Assembly: GCA_024275415.1 (NCBI GenBank)
Contig: JAJRZD010000014.1
Span: 1 to 64,000, forward strand
DNA: 64,000 nt
Source: an archaeon
Lineage (GTDB): Archaea > Asgardarchaeota > Thorarchaeia > Thorarchaeales > Thorarchaeaceae
Direction of reading: 5' to 3'
A program made the translations under genes and the position numbers. This document shows, in pieces, positions 52,675 to 61,233 of the stretch; within the stretch, counting starts at the first letter, position 1; every line of letters begins with the position of its first letter. A model generated the notes under the pieces. That model made no database searches. It was not told where the DNA came from and was given only the letters and a program-made list of their open reading frames with translations.

Positions 52675-53790
52675 GTGAGCTCAAGGTCTAACTATGTGAT
52701 ATCTTTCGTTATTGTGGCCATTATCTTTGGCGGTGTGGGCGCAGCAATCTATGTTGCTGCTCCGTATGAGCCATCTCGAATCGCAGTGGTTATGATGGCC
52801 CCTGGTTTTGGCGATATGAGCAAAGCCGATACCATATATGCCGGAATGAAGATGGTTCTTGGAGATATAGCCGTACAGTACATAACTCCAGATCCTTTGC
52901 CCACTACCGTTTCAGAGGCGCAAGCTGATTTGGAAGGATACGCCTCTACTGAGAACTTTTATGATTTGATTGTCGCTGTGGGCGAAGATCTTGTATCTGC
53001 TCTGAGAACTGTGGCATCAAACTTCCCCGAACAAAAATTCGCAATGATTGGTGGGAATGTGAATCTTGATAATGTTGCATCAGCCACATTCGAGAGCCAA
53101 GAAGGTGCTTTTCTCGCAGGTGTGGTAGCCGCCTTCATGGCAAATGAACAACGTGATACGATTAACTCGCCCAATAATGCTCAGATTGGGATTCTTGGAG
53201 CAATGGACGATTCAGAAATCAACGTTCTGATCAATGGATTCATCCAAGGTGTGACAGCAGCAAATGAAACCTATAATCTGAATGTGACTCTTGCCGAACC
53301 TGAATACGTTGGCAGTTGGAATGACTCTGCTAGGGCTCAGATTCAGATTTCTTCGATGTTTATTACGCAGAAAATCTCCGTGATTTTTGCTCCTGTTCGA
53401 GCCAGCTATCCGGGTGTCCGACAAGGAATGATTGATGCAGAATCTCTCTTCACAGCACAGGAAGCAGGACGAATGCCCCTTGTGATTGCTGCAGAAGGCA
53501 ACCTTGATTGGTATGGAACTGCGAATCCTGACACCCCTGTCGATCCGAGCTGGATTACTACTAGCGCCCTCGATCGTACTGACTGGGCATTCTATGAGAT
53601 TGTCAATCTTACATTGTGGGATATGTTTCCAGGTGGTAATCTCTTCGAGTATGACATTGCAAACGGCGGGTCAAACATCACCACTTTCGAATACAGCTCA
53701 ACCTACATTCCTGACGAACTCATACTGGCTCTGGATTACTTCCGTGAACAAATTGGCAATGGAAACATTGTTGTGACTCGTGATCTCTAA
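52675..53790 (+). CDS. Membrane-anchored BMP-type substrate-binding protein
   Basis: A 371-residue protein of the BMP/PnrA family, which bind nucleosides or purines for uptake. An N-terminal helix (about residues 8-30) anchors it; there is no lipobox Cys. The binding fold follows, with signatures AVVMMAPGFGDMSKAD, YDLIVAVGEDLV, FAMIGGNV, TFESQEGAFLAGVVAAFMA and the ATP-independent closing segments to RDL. Family members normally sit beside ABC ATPase and permease genes, but none is present here. GTG 52675 follows ATGGAGGA. A hairpin terminator follows at 53816. Confidence 0.82.
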   Translation: MSSRSNYVISFVIVAIIFGGVGAAIYVAAPYEPSRIAVVMMAPGFGDMSKADTIYAGMKMVLGDIAVQYITPDPLPTTVSEAQADLEGYASTENFYDLIVAVGEDLVSALRTVASNFPEQKFAMIGGNVNLDNVASATFESQEGAFLAGVVAAFMANEQRDTINSPNNAQIGILGAMDDSEINVLINGFIQGVTAANETYNLNVTLAEPEYVGSWNDSARAQIQISSMFITQKISVIFAPVRASYPGVRQGMIDAESLFTAQEAGRMPLVIAAEGNLDWYGTANPDTPVDPSWITTSALDRTDWAFYEIVNLTLWDMFPGGNLFEYDIANGGSNITTFEYSSTYIPDELILALDYFREQIGNGNIVVTRDL

Positions 53791-53815
53791 CTTTCTCCGT
53801 GGGTATCCGAGTATT

Positions 53816-53836
53816 GAGGGGGCAGACACCCCCCTC
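53816..53836 (+). terminator. Terminator of the BMP-family gene
   Basis: GAGGGGG and CCCCCTC form a 7-bp GC-rich stem, followed by the T-rich CTAACTTTTTGG. It lies 26 bases after the BMP stop and before the HD-domain gene. Confidence 0.75.
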
Positions 53837-53861
53837 CTCTAACTTTTTGGACGCTGTTAAT

Positions 53862-54476
53862 ATGGACGTATCACGAATAGTTGAACTATGTATGCAATCT
53901 GAAGTTTTGAAGCAGTTGGAACGAACAGGTTGGAGCATTGCCGGGGTTACAACCGGTCGGAAGGAGTCCATAGCAGAACATAGTTGGGGAGTTTCATTCA
54001 TCTCTTGGATGCTTAGCATGGAACAACTGCAGCAGGATGTATCATTTGATTTGTCTGTGGCCCTGGCCATGTCAATCTTACATGATCTCCCTGAATCCAT
54101 CATGTCTGATATTCCCCATTCTGCTGTTTCTCTAGGTGTTTCTGAACTGCAAGCAGGAAAGTCCAAGGCAGAACTAGCTGCAATGGATTTGATATTCACC
54201 CATTTTGAGTTCCTAGGAATTGAGGCAAAGTCTCTCCTCAATCGGTTACAGAAAGCAGAGTGTCAGGAAAGCCGTGTGGTTCTATCCGCTGACATTCTCG
54301 ATATGCTTATGCATGCATCACGACTGGAAATGAACGGAGTGAGTCCTATATTTCTTGAGCCTTTTTTCAAGATTGGTGTGAGAAGGATAACCGGATATGG
54401 CATTCCCTCGGCAGCCGAGATAGCATCATTTCTTAATGCTGAGCATGACAGGCGAAAAGATGGCATTATACTTTGA
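53862..54476 (+). CDS. HD-domain phosphohydrolase (HDDC2/YfbR-like)
   Basis: About 204 residues from ATG 53862, an 'M' shortly after the preceding terminator. The HD superfamily residues are in order: IAEHSWGVSF (first His), ILHDLPESIMSD (His-Asp) and ADILDMLMHA (last Asp). The arrangement matches 5'-deoxynucleotidases such as YfbR and human HDDC2, which remove the phosphate from dNMP. It is probably a nucleotide-pool enzyme. Its last 11 bases overlap the end of the convergent DUF99 gene. Confidence 0.85.
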   Translation: MDVSRIVELCMQSEVLKQLERTGWSIAGVTTGRKESIAEHSWGVSFISWMLSMEQLQQDVSFDLSVALAMSILHDLPESIMSDIPHSAVSLGVSELQAGKSKAELAAMDLIFTHFEFLGIEAKSLLNRLQKAECQESRVVLSADILDMLMHASRLEMNGVSPIFLEPFFKIGVRRITGYGIPSAAEIASFLNAEHDRRKDGIIL

Positions 54477-55080
54477 AGTGCTTTCTTGTTTCTGCTGCAA
54501 GTGTCCTTGCGACCCTAATGGGTTCTGGTACCCTTCCACTACAGGTGAACAAATTCACCAAGTCTTTAGCAGACCGAATGTCAATGTTTCTACAAACTAT
54601 GAACGCCTCATACCCTGAATCCAGCTTGAACTTCTCACGGTCGCCTATCCGCTTAATCATGTCCATCCTGCTTTTCCAATTGTCCGGAAAATACTCCTTC
54701 ACATATTGTTCTAATCCCAATGAAGGCTCATATGAAACGCAAATGACAGGTATCTCAGATTCGTGGGATAGCCGGTGAATGTCTACTGGGTTGAACCAGG
54801 ATATGATACACCCTCCCAACATCCAAGCGTGCAAGTCTTTCCGATTAATTGAACGGTACATCTCGAGCAACTTCTCTGTAGAATCCATCCCTCCTACAAG
54901 TGGATTACAGAATCCAAACCCATCAATCTTGAAATCGCCACGCATTATCACACCTGCAAGATAGCTATACCTGTTACTCTTTTCGAAGCTCTCTGCCACT
55001 CCCAAAACCCTTACCCCCTCTTTCCACTGTCTTCGAATTTGGTTTGTATCATCTTTTGGAAACGTAAAGGAGTCACCCAA
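54466..55080 (-). CDS. DUF99 (UPF0215) protein
   Basis: A 204-residue protein of the archaeal DUF99 family, whose fold is related to endonuclease V. Family blocks are clear: RVLGVAESFEK, YLAGVIMRGD, IDGFGF, ISWFNPVDIHRL, PVICVSYEPSLGLE, LFTCSGRVPEPIRVAR. Conserved Asp and Glu occur but the endonuclease V catalytic set is not fully evident, so a nucleic-acid role is only suggested. Its end overlaps the HD gene by 11 bp. ATG 55080 is the start. Confidence 0.85.
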   Translation of the reverse strand: MGDSFTFPKDDTNQIRRQWKEGVRVLGVAESFEKSNRYSYLAGVIMRGDFKIDGFGFCNPLVGGMDSTEKLLEMYRSINRKDLHAWMLGGCIISWFNPVDIHRLSHESEIPVICVSYEPSLGLEQYVKEYFPDNWKSRMDMIKRIGDREKFKLDSGYEAFIVCRNIDIRSAKDLVNLFTCSGRVPEPIRVARTLAAETRKHFKV

Positions 55081-55182
55081 ACATCAATACCTCCGAGAAC
55101 TAATGCCACTATCAGTCAATAGTCTTTTCACCATGAATTGCCGATACAATATGAGATGCTTGCTGACAGTGAAGCAACGTAA

Positions 55183-55190
55183 GTTTATTA
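55183..55190 (+). promoter_or_regulatory. TATA-like element for the roadblock gene at 55246
   Basis: GTTTATTA lies 56 bases before the ATG of the roadblock gene, a normal archaeal position with a leader of about 30 bases. Confidence 0.4.
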
Positions 55191-55245
55191 ATGCGCATCA
55201 CAACACACAATAACAGCAAGTGCGGAATTAGTGAGAGTATGAATT

Positions 55246-55629
55246 ATGTTTGATCCTGGGTTCGAAGAGCTACAGGGGAATATCCGAGAGATTATGGAAG
55301 AAGCTCTCGCGTTATCAACTGGTGTTCGCGCTTGGTTGTTATTATCGAAGGAAGGACTTCCTATCGCTTCTGCGGTTCCCCAAGGGCTGGAGGAAGCGGA
55401 GATTGCAGCCATGTCCGCTTCAATTCTGGGTGTTGCTGACCTGGCCGCTGAACGGTTGGAGCAAGGAACACTAGAGGAAATCCTGATCACTAATGAACAG
55501 GGTCTTATCATCATGAAAGGGGCCGGCGAGAAGGCAATTCTCGTCTTAGCAGCTCGAAAAGACATGAAAACAGGGTTGCTCGTCTATGCCGCAAAGACTG
55601 CTGTCGAGAAAATTGTCCCATTGCTTTGA
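55246..55629 (+). CDS. Roadblock/LC7-domain protein
   Basis: A 127-residue single roadblock protein. The order is helix (FEELQGNIREIMEEALAL), strand pair ARAWLLLSKEGLPIAS, long helix EEAEIAAMSASILGVADLAAERL, strand ILITNEQGLIIMKGAG and strand ILVLAARKDMKTGLLVYA. The pattern is closer to MglB and eukaryotic LC7/LAMTOR proteins than to the other roadblock proteins of this window. It should act on a Ras-like GTPase; two are encoded in this window. It faces the subtilase gene with a 2-bp gap. Confidence 0.9.
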   Translation: MFDPGFEELQGNIREIMEEALALSTGVRAWLLLSKEGLPIASAVPQGLEEAEIAAMSASILGVADLAAERLEQGTLEEILITNEQGLIIMKGAGEKAILVLAARKDMKTGLLVYAAKTAVEKIVPLL

Positions 55630-55631
55630 TA

Positions 55632-57632
55632 TTAGAAGTATCCAGTTATCCAGTATATGCTTCTTCGCACCAATAACCAATCATCTTCTGCCCCATAATA
55701 ATTATTCAAGCCAAAATTATCCAGAAAGGAATTCGTTCCTGTGACAATCATCCTTGCCGAAGAGCGCCCTTCTGATGCAGCTAGAACCGGTTTTAATGCT
55801 GTATGAGATGCCCCATTCTTATCTATCCAGCTGAACACCTCATATGCAAGGACTGTTGCATTGCCGCTAACATTCAGCGACGCTCCATAATAATCGAACG
55901 ATTGGACACCTGATGTTATCTCGTGTTCACGGACATTAACAACTTGTACGGCATTTGGAAGTCCTTCGTGCATAACGACAGAGGTTGGAACCCTATCGAA
56001 GTTCAAACTGAAGTTAAAAGCAGAAAACAGACGATTAGCATTGGAAACATCGATGCTCCGGTTATCTCCGCCAGTGATAAGAAGATTGCCGCCTTTCTCC
56101 CAATACGTTCGGTATACCTCAATCTCTTCTTGTGAATATGGGATGGAGCCCGACTGGACTAACTTTCCTTCGCGTTCTACGAATTCCCACCTACTCGGAT
56201 TGAGTACGATTATTGCATCAAACTGCCTAAACCTATTCAAAGTGATTTCAGACCTGTCGCGTAGTTCCTCAACTGCAAACCCAATCTCTGCGAGTTTGGA
56301 GTAAAAGCTTCTAAACTGACCATAGACTGAATCAGTCCATGACGATGAATGTGTAAAATCAAAGCCCACTTTCTTCACATATGGTGTCGCATCAAAGGCG
56401 ATAGAAGTATCAATAGCTCGATACCTATCCGAAATCAGGAATATCCTTCCCCTAAGACTTGTCCATGGAATCATTGAGTTCACCCTGATTTTGGCGTCGA
56501 ATTGCCCACTTTGATTGACTTCGATGTGCGTAGGGGCATCAATCCAAGGGCTTGCAGTCCCAGTGGTTCTTACGACGAATGATGCGTTGGTACTTGAAAA
56601 AACATTGATTCGAATTGTATATGTGGTATTCAAAAACCACCTTTCAAATTCAAAGATGCCTTGGTTTGGAGAAATCCATGCTATGAGAGGCAATCCATCA
56701 ATTTTGTCCGCACTTTTAATGAATCCTTTTGCCAGATCGACATTGACCACACCAGCCCCTACCGCCCATGGTTCACTTCCCAAGAATCTTGCACTTGATA
56801 GCAGAACCGCCTTTATCATCCCAGGGGTCCAGCGCCATCCATTGTCCTGACAGAATCGGATCAATTCTACAACAGCTGATGTTACGATTGGAGTTGATGC
56901 ACTGGTTCCTACAAACATGATTGAGTTCTCATCGTAGTATCCAGTTGCAGAGATGTCGGGTTTCAGTGACCTATCAAATGAAGGTCCGTGCCCGGAATAG
57001 GAATATGCTTTCCCATCACCGTCAATTGCTCCAACTGCAATAACCTCTGGATATACAGCAGGAGACTGTACTGAACTTCCCGCGAGTCCCTCTTTCCCAT
57101 TGTTCCCTGCTGCTGCAACAATAACAACCCCTTGCTGAAATGCCCACCTGACAACTTCTTTCATCCCATCGTTGTTTCGAGGTGAGTTACCGATGGACAG
57201 GTTGATCACATCACTGTCCTGCTCTTCCACCGCCCACCGGATTGCAGCTATTATTGCCTGAGTGGTAGCTTTATCACGCGAGTCCACGACCTTCGCGTTG
57301 ATGATTCCTGCATTAGGCGACTCGTGGATAATGATTTGGGCTACATTGGTTCCATGTAATGAACCAAATGGCTCCGAGTCCGTGGTGGAGTTGTCAGTGG
57401 TCGCATAACCATAGGTTTCATTGATGAAACTTGCCTCTGCTATGATATAAGATGAAAGCCGTTCATCAGGAGTGATTCCAGAATCAATTACCGCCACCCT
57501 GACTGAGATATCCGGAGGACCAAACACCTTGGGCAAGATAAGGAATCCGAAAGTGAATGCTACGAAGATGATTGCGATGACCAAGAGGGCGGTTCCTCTT
57601 TTCGGGTCGTAGTCATCTATCTCATCATCCAT
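55632..57632 (-). CDS. Membrane-anchored subtilisin-like protease (site-1-protease-like layout)
   Basis: A 666-residue S8 protease. A TM helix (about residues 15-35) is followed by the protease domain with the catalytic triad: Asp in VAVIDSGITP, His in LHGTNVAQI and Ser in GTSASTPIV; the oxyanion Asn is in AAAGNNG. The last about 250 residues form a Rossmann-like domain (DAIIVLNPS, GGNLLITGGDNRS, MIVTGTNSFLDN) that matches the order in eukaryotic site-1 protease. The protease domain would lie outside the cell. It has no prodomain that I can see. It is divergent from the CPBP gene. Confidence 0.9.
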   Translation of the reverse strand: MDDEIDDYDPKRGTALLVIAIIFVAFTFGFLILPKVFGPPDISVRVAVIDSGITPDERLSSYIIAEASFINETYGYATTDNSTTDSEPFGSLHGTNVAQIIIHESPNAGIINAKVVDSRDKATTQAIIAAIRWAVEEQDSDVINLSIGNSPRNNDGMKEVVRWAFQQGVVIVAAAGNNGKEGLAGSSVQSPAVYPEVIAVGAIDGDGKAYSYSGHGPSFDRSLKPDISATGYYDENSIMFVGTSASTPIVTSAVVELIRFCQDNGWRWTPGMIKAVLLSSARFLGSEPWAVGAGVVNVDLAKGFIKSADKIDGLPLIAWISPNQGIFEFERWFLNTTYTIRINVFSSTNASFVVRTTGTASPWIDAPTHIEVNQSGQFDAKIRVNSMIPWTSLRGRIFLISDRYRAIDTSIAFDATPYVKKVGFDFTHSSSWTDSVYGQFRSFYSKLAEIGFAVEELRDRSEITLNRFRQFDAIIVLNPSRWEFVEREGKLVQSGSIPYSQEEIEVYRTYWEKGGNLLITGGDNRSIDVSNANRLFSAFNFSLNFDRVPTSVVMHEGLPNAVQVVNVREHEITSGVQSFDYYGASLNVSGNATVLAYEVFSWIDKNGASHTALKPVLAASEGRSSARMIVTGTNSFLDNFGLNNYYGAEDDWLLVRRSIYWITGYF

Positions 57633-57766
57633 CTCACAGCAATCCTTGTCTTTGTCTGCATGGACTATGGTGTTGTAAATAAAGAATAATGCGAAACAAG
57701 CAACTCCCTCACATGAATGTAAATCCTTATCTTCTCACCGGGCTCAAAACAGGTGGTGGACACAAC

Positions 57767-58570
57767 ATGGTGATGGCAGACCCTGACACCTTTGAGATGC
57801 AAGAGTACGAGGGTATCGGAATCTTTGTCCCAGGTCAGAACTATGAACGAGAACTTGATGGTAGGGGAATGTTCAAAATCCTGCTTCTGACATTGGCTTC
57901 TTTTGGCACTACCCTTGGGCTCGCTTTTTTGCTGTTGATTCCTTTAATGGTCGCCAATCTGATATACTTCGACATGTACGGGGTTGTTTCTTTTGGCCCT
58001 TGGGCATACGTCCTGTTGACAACCACTGAATTTGGTTTCATCATCCCTCCCATCTGGTATGTCCGCAAGAGAGGTTTCTCTCTAAGATCCGTTGGTATTT
58101 TGATGAATCAACCTCTCAAGGAGATTGTGCTCGGCCTCGTCTTTGGTGTGGCCATGATATCTGTCAACATAGCTATAACTTGGGTCATTGCCGAGTACTC
58201 GGGGATTGGACATGACAGCTCAGAATCCCCGTTTATCGCAAGCGATTGGGTCGAGGTCATTGGCTGGATCGTGGTGATGTTCGTAGCGGTAGGATTCAGC
58301 GAAGAATTGCTATTCCGAGGGTTCCTGCAAAAACGTATGGAGATTTATTTTAGGGCCAAGTCCGGACGCTACAAGCTCCTAGCTCTGGTCATCACATCTG
58401 CACTTTTCGCAGCAATGCACTTCGAATTGATTGGGCTACTAACCCGTTTCATACTCGGGCTGTTCTTAGGCTATCTCTGCCAGAAAAGGAAGTATTCTAT
58501 CTTGGGGCCTTCAATCGCACACGGGTTCAACAATTCCATGGTTATCATACTCGTCTTTCTAGGCTTCTAA
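57767..58570 (+). CDS. CPBP-family intramembrane protease
   Basis: A CAAX-protease/bacteriocin-processing type membrane protease. The three motifs are all present: SEELLFRG (Glu-Glu), FAAMHF (His) and HGFNN (His and Asn) within eight or so hydrophobic helices. The start is uncertain: ATG 57767 is preceded by GGTGG and gives 267 residues; in-frame ATGs at 57713 and 57689 give longer forms. The cytoplasmic N terminus is polar and acidic. Related proteins cleave prenylated tails in eukaryotes; here the substrate is unknown. Confidence 0.85.
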   Translation: MVMADPDTFEMQEYEGIGIFVPGQNYERELDGRGMFKILLLTLASFGTTLGLAFLLLIPLMVANLIYFDMYGVVSFGPWAYVLLTTTEFGFIIPPIWYVRKRGFSLRSVGILMNQPLKEIVLGLVFGVAMISVNIAITWVIAEYSGIGHDSSESPFIASDWVEVIGWIVVMFVAVGFSEELLFRGFLQKRMEIYFRAKSGRYKLLALVITSALFAAMHFELIGLLTRFILGLFLGYLCQKRKYSILGPSIAHGFNNSMVIILVFLGF

Positions 58571-58579
58571 GAAAACTGG

Positions 58580-58600
58580 AGAGCGGGGTGAACCCGCTCT
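58580..58600. terminator. Bidirectional terminator hairpin
   Basis: AGAGCGGG and CCCGCTCT form a perfect 8-bp stem with a 5-base loop between the convergent CPBP and dodecin genes. Confidence 0.75.
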
Positions 58601-58615
58601 ACTACTATGTCCGCA

Positions 58616-58819
58616 CTATGCCTCGTATTTGAAGGCAACCTTGATGTTTGCCCTGAATGCGACGATTTTGTTATCCTCGACCTTTGCCGTGAAATGATCA
58701 ATATCGATTCCGACAATGCCACGGATGCTCTTTGCTGCCACTTCAAGGGCATTCTTGGTTGCCTCTTCCCAGCTGTTTGGACTTTCACCTATTAGTTCGA
58801 TTACCTTTACTACACCCAT
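58616..58819 (-). CDS. Dodecin
   Basis: A 67-residue dodecin, the small flavin-binding protein that stores or shields riboflavin/FMN as a dodecamer. The pattern VIELIGESPNSWEEATKNAL, then SIRGIVGIDIDHFTAKVEDNK matches the family closely. ATG 58819 gives the normal length; the longer ORF adds 12 residues with no match. A GAGGAG ribosome site lies upstream. It may store flavin for the several flavoproteins in the window. Confidence 0.92.
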   Translation of the reverse strand: MGVVKVIELIGESPNSWEEATKNALEVAAKSIRGIVGIDIDHFTAKVEDNKIVAFRANIKVAFKYEA

Positions 58820-58896
58820 CGATTGTATCAACTCCTCGATTTGGTAAAATACCATAAGGTTTCTTTCCTTATTGGTGTTGCCCGCCTATTATTCGG

Positions 58897-60057
58897 TCAC
58901 GCTAGTGTCGTCCGCTTTACGAAAATCATCCATGCAAGAAGGAAGAGAACGAGTGATACCACGCCAAGCGTCATTATCTCTCCTGTGAACTCGACTAAGG
59001 GAATTCCCTTGAAGGCGGTATCCACCATCATAATCCTCCCAAGGTTAAGAGGGTAGACCTCATCGACTACACCCACGTCCATATAGCCAGTCCCAAAGAT
59101 CATCGACCCGAACAACAGGAAAAGAAAGGATTGATTTGCTTGGAGGCGCGTGGTCACAACTGTGGATATCAGGACCCCGAGTGCCGAACCAGATATTGAC
59201 ATCAGCCATAGGATGATATTCAGTGTCAGAAGATCGGTATTGGGCACGATTTGGAATAGACCCATCCACAAAAGCAGCAAGAAGAACCCCTGTACAACGC
59301 CGATGAAGAAATATGCCAGCGTCTTTGCAATGACCGTTTCGAATTTAGTCGCAGGTGTGAGGAGCATCCGATTCAAGGGAATGTCCCCTACAATTGCTTG
59401 TGCTGCTGTGGCTGAAACAGCGATGAACACTGAAAAGACAAGCATGAACACCCCAAAAGATGCGGCGGCCTGATTACCCTGCGGTGCAAACTCTCGGATC
59501 CGCTCAATCGCAATTTCTCCTTTCACCCACCCATGGTCATACCTGAATTCATTGACTGCATCTGAAAATATCCCATAAATTGTTCCCTGAAGCGCGAAAT
59601 CGGTGCTGCTGATATGGATGTCCACGATTGCAGGGATATCCCCTGTTATGTTTCCCTCAAACCCGTAGGGAATAACACAATATGCTTGCACAATATTCTG
59701 ATAGAGTGCCTCAAGAGCATCCTCTTCGTTTTCATATAATAGCACAATTAAGTCTGGGCTTTTTGAGAGATACCATGTGAAGTTCTCGGAAAGATCCTGT
59801 CCTGGAAATGTATCAGTAGGATCGCTATCGACCACACCGACTACTATGGCATCCTCATTCTTACCTGTGGAATCGACAGCTTTACCAATTGTGTTCTGGT
59901 TTATTGCAAAGTACATCGTTCCCATGATCATCAGTGGAAGTGCAAATACGAGGAGAAGTGCGAATTTGTCTTTCTGAATCAGCTTCAGTTCTTTCACGAA
60001 CATCGACCTGATTCTCCAGATTTTGGAGTTCTTCAACTTCTTCCCGCCCGATGACAC
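58897..60057 (-). CDS. ABC-2 type permease with large extracellular domain
   Basis: A 386-residue membrane protein. One helix near residues 30-50 is followed by an extracellular domain of about 130 residues (EDAIVVGVVDSDPTDTFPG to HGWVKGEIAI), then five helices with the ABC-2 family core (GDIPLNRMLLTPATKFETVIAKTLAYF). This is the form of YhgE/Pip-type and NatB-type exporters. No ATPase gene lies beside it, so it must pair with one elsewhere. The start GTG 60057 may be replaced by the ATG 18 codons on. Confidence 0.82.
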   Translation of the reverse strand: MSSGGKKLKNSKIWRIRSMFVKELKLIQKDKFALLLVFALPLMIMGTMYFAINQNTIGKAVDSTGKNEDAIVVGVVDSDPTDTFPGQDLSENFTWYLSKSPDLIVLLYENEEDALEALYQNIVQAYCVIPYGFEGNITGDIPAIVDIHISSTDFALQGTIYGIFSDAVNEFRYDHGWVKGEIAIERIREFAPQGNQAAASFGVFMLVFSVFIAVSATAAQAIVGDIPLNRMLLTPATKFETVIAKTLAYFFIGVVQGFFLLLLWMGLFQIVPNTDLLTLNIILWLMSISGSALGVLISTVVTTRLQANQSFLFLLFGSMIFGTGYMDVGVVDEVYPLNLGRIMMVDTAFKGIPLVEFTGEIMTLGVVSLVLFLLAWMIFVKRTTLA

Positions 60058-60130
60058 AGTTCCTCACCTATCTGTCCTTGGTGCAGGGTGAGCAATCCTA
60101 TCCTTTTATCAGTTTCCTGACGCTTATTCT

Positions 60131-61018
60131 CTAAAGATATCCAAGGACTCCTGCACACATGAGAAGATATAGAATCATGGGGCCCTCTTTGCCCCATTGA
60201 TCTGAGATTGATTTCACTTCCTTCGTTTTGAGCCTGTTTCCATCGTTGCAGAGGTTCCCTAGGATGTTCTGTATTCCCAAATCCCCGTACGGGAATACTG
60301 AGAACTCTCCAAGTCCTGCAATTGCAAGAACATCTACAGTCCATTCTCCTATCCCTTTGAATGGGATAAGCTCCTCTCTGGCGTTCTGGTATCCCTTCCC
60401 TCGGAGCTCTTCTAGGTGTAGTTGTCCTATGACCACTGATTTACATACCCCAAGGATATAGGGCGACTTGTATCCAATTCCTAGTTTCCTCAGTCCATCA
60501 TCGCCCAATGATATCAACTCATGTGGAGTGGGGAATGCGTATGTATCAGCTTCAGCCTGTCTAGGAGAGGCAGTCTTATGGATTAACCTCTTTGTGATGA
60601 CATTGGCTGCACGATATGATATCTGCTGTTGGATTATTGTCTTAATGAGCGCCTCAAATACGGTGTCTGCAAGATATGGTCTGATGCCCTTGACTTTTTC
60701 TGCGATGGATGCAATGCTTTCTATCTCTGCAAATTTCATTAGGATGGGTTTCATGTCCATCTTCAGGTTCAAGACTATTTCGATCTTTGCTTTAATCTCC
60801 CTTGACGACAGGGACTCGTTGTCCCATTCAGTGCGTAGTTCTTGCCCGGCTTTCTGTTGGGTGACCTTCACTGGCGTAGATATGTCGTCGAAAGTGTAGA
60901 CCCTCCAGAACGAGGTGGATGAGCTCCTCTCAGGCACTGGTTGGACATCAGGGAATATCCATGAATGCACCGAGGAAATCATATCGTAGTCATCAGGAGA
61001 TTTAATGGTGAGTTCCAA
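60131..61018 (-). CDS. AlkA-like HhH-GPD DNA glycosylase
   Basis: A 295-residue base-excision repair glycosylase that removes alkylated or damaged purines. The HhH-GPD core has QQQISYRAANVITKRL, the hairpin LIPFKGIGEWTVDVLAI and the catalytic Asp in VFPYGDLGIQ. The N-terminal alpha/beta part is as in AlkA/OGG. No C-terminal FeS Cys set is present. It stands alone, facing the ABC-2 permease gene with a 70-bp gap. The exact lesion it removes cannot be told. Confidence 0.9.
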   Translation of the reverse strand: MELTIKSPDDYDMISSVHSWIFPDVQPVPERSSSTSFWRVYTFDDISTPVKVTQQKAGQELRTEWDNESLSSREIKAKIEIVLNLKMDMKPILMKFAEIESIASIAEKVKGIRPYLADTVFEALIKTIIQQQISYRAANVITKRLIHKTASPRQAEADTYAFPTPHELISLGDDGLRKLGIGYKSPYILGVCKSVVIGQLHLEELRGKGYQNAREELIPFKGIGEWTVDVLAIAGLGEFSVFPYGDLGIQNILGNLCNDGNRLKTKEVKSISDQWGKEGPMILYLLMCAGVLGYL

Positions 61019-61233
61019 GGCATATCACATCCTTTCTGGTATGACGAATCATCACTCATGTCTATTGAACTTGTCCGAAGTTATGATTCATTCCAGATAT
61101 TAGATTGCTTGACAATGCCATTGGATTCTAACTTACTGCCTACTGCAGTTCCAGTCGATTTGAAGAATAAAAAAGGAATACGGCAGACCCGAAGGTCTCC
61201 CGTTGTTTTGTGTATTGGAATGCTACAATGGTT

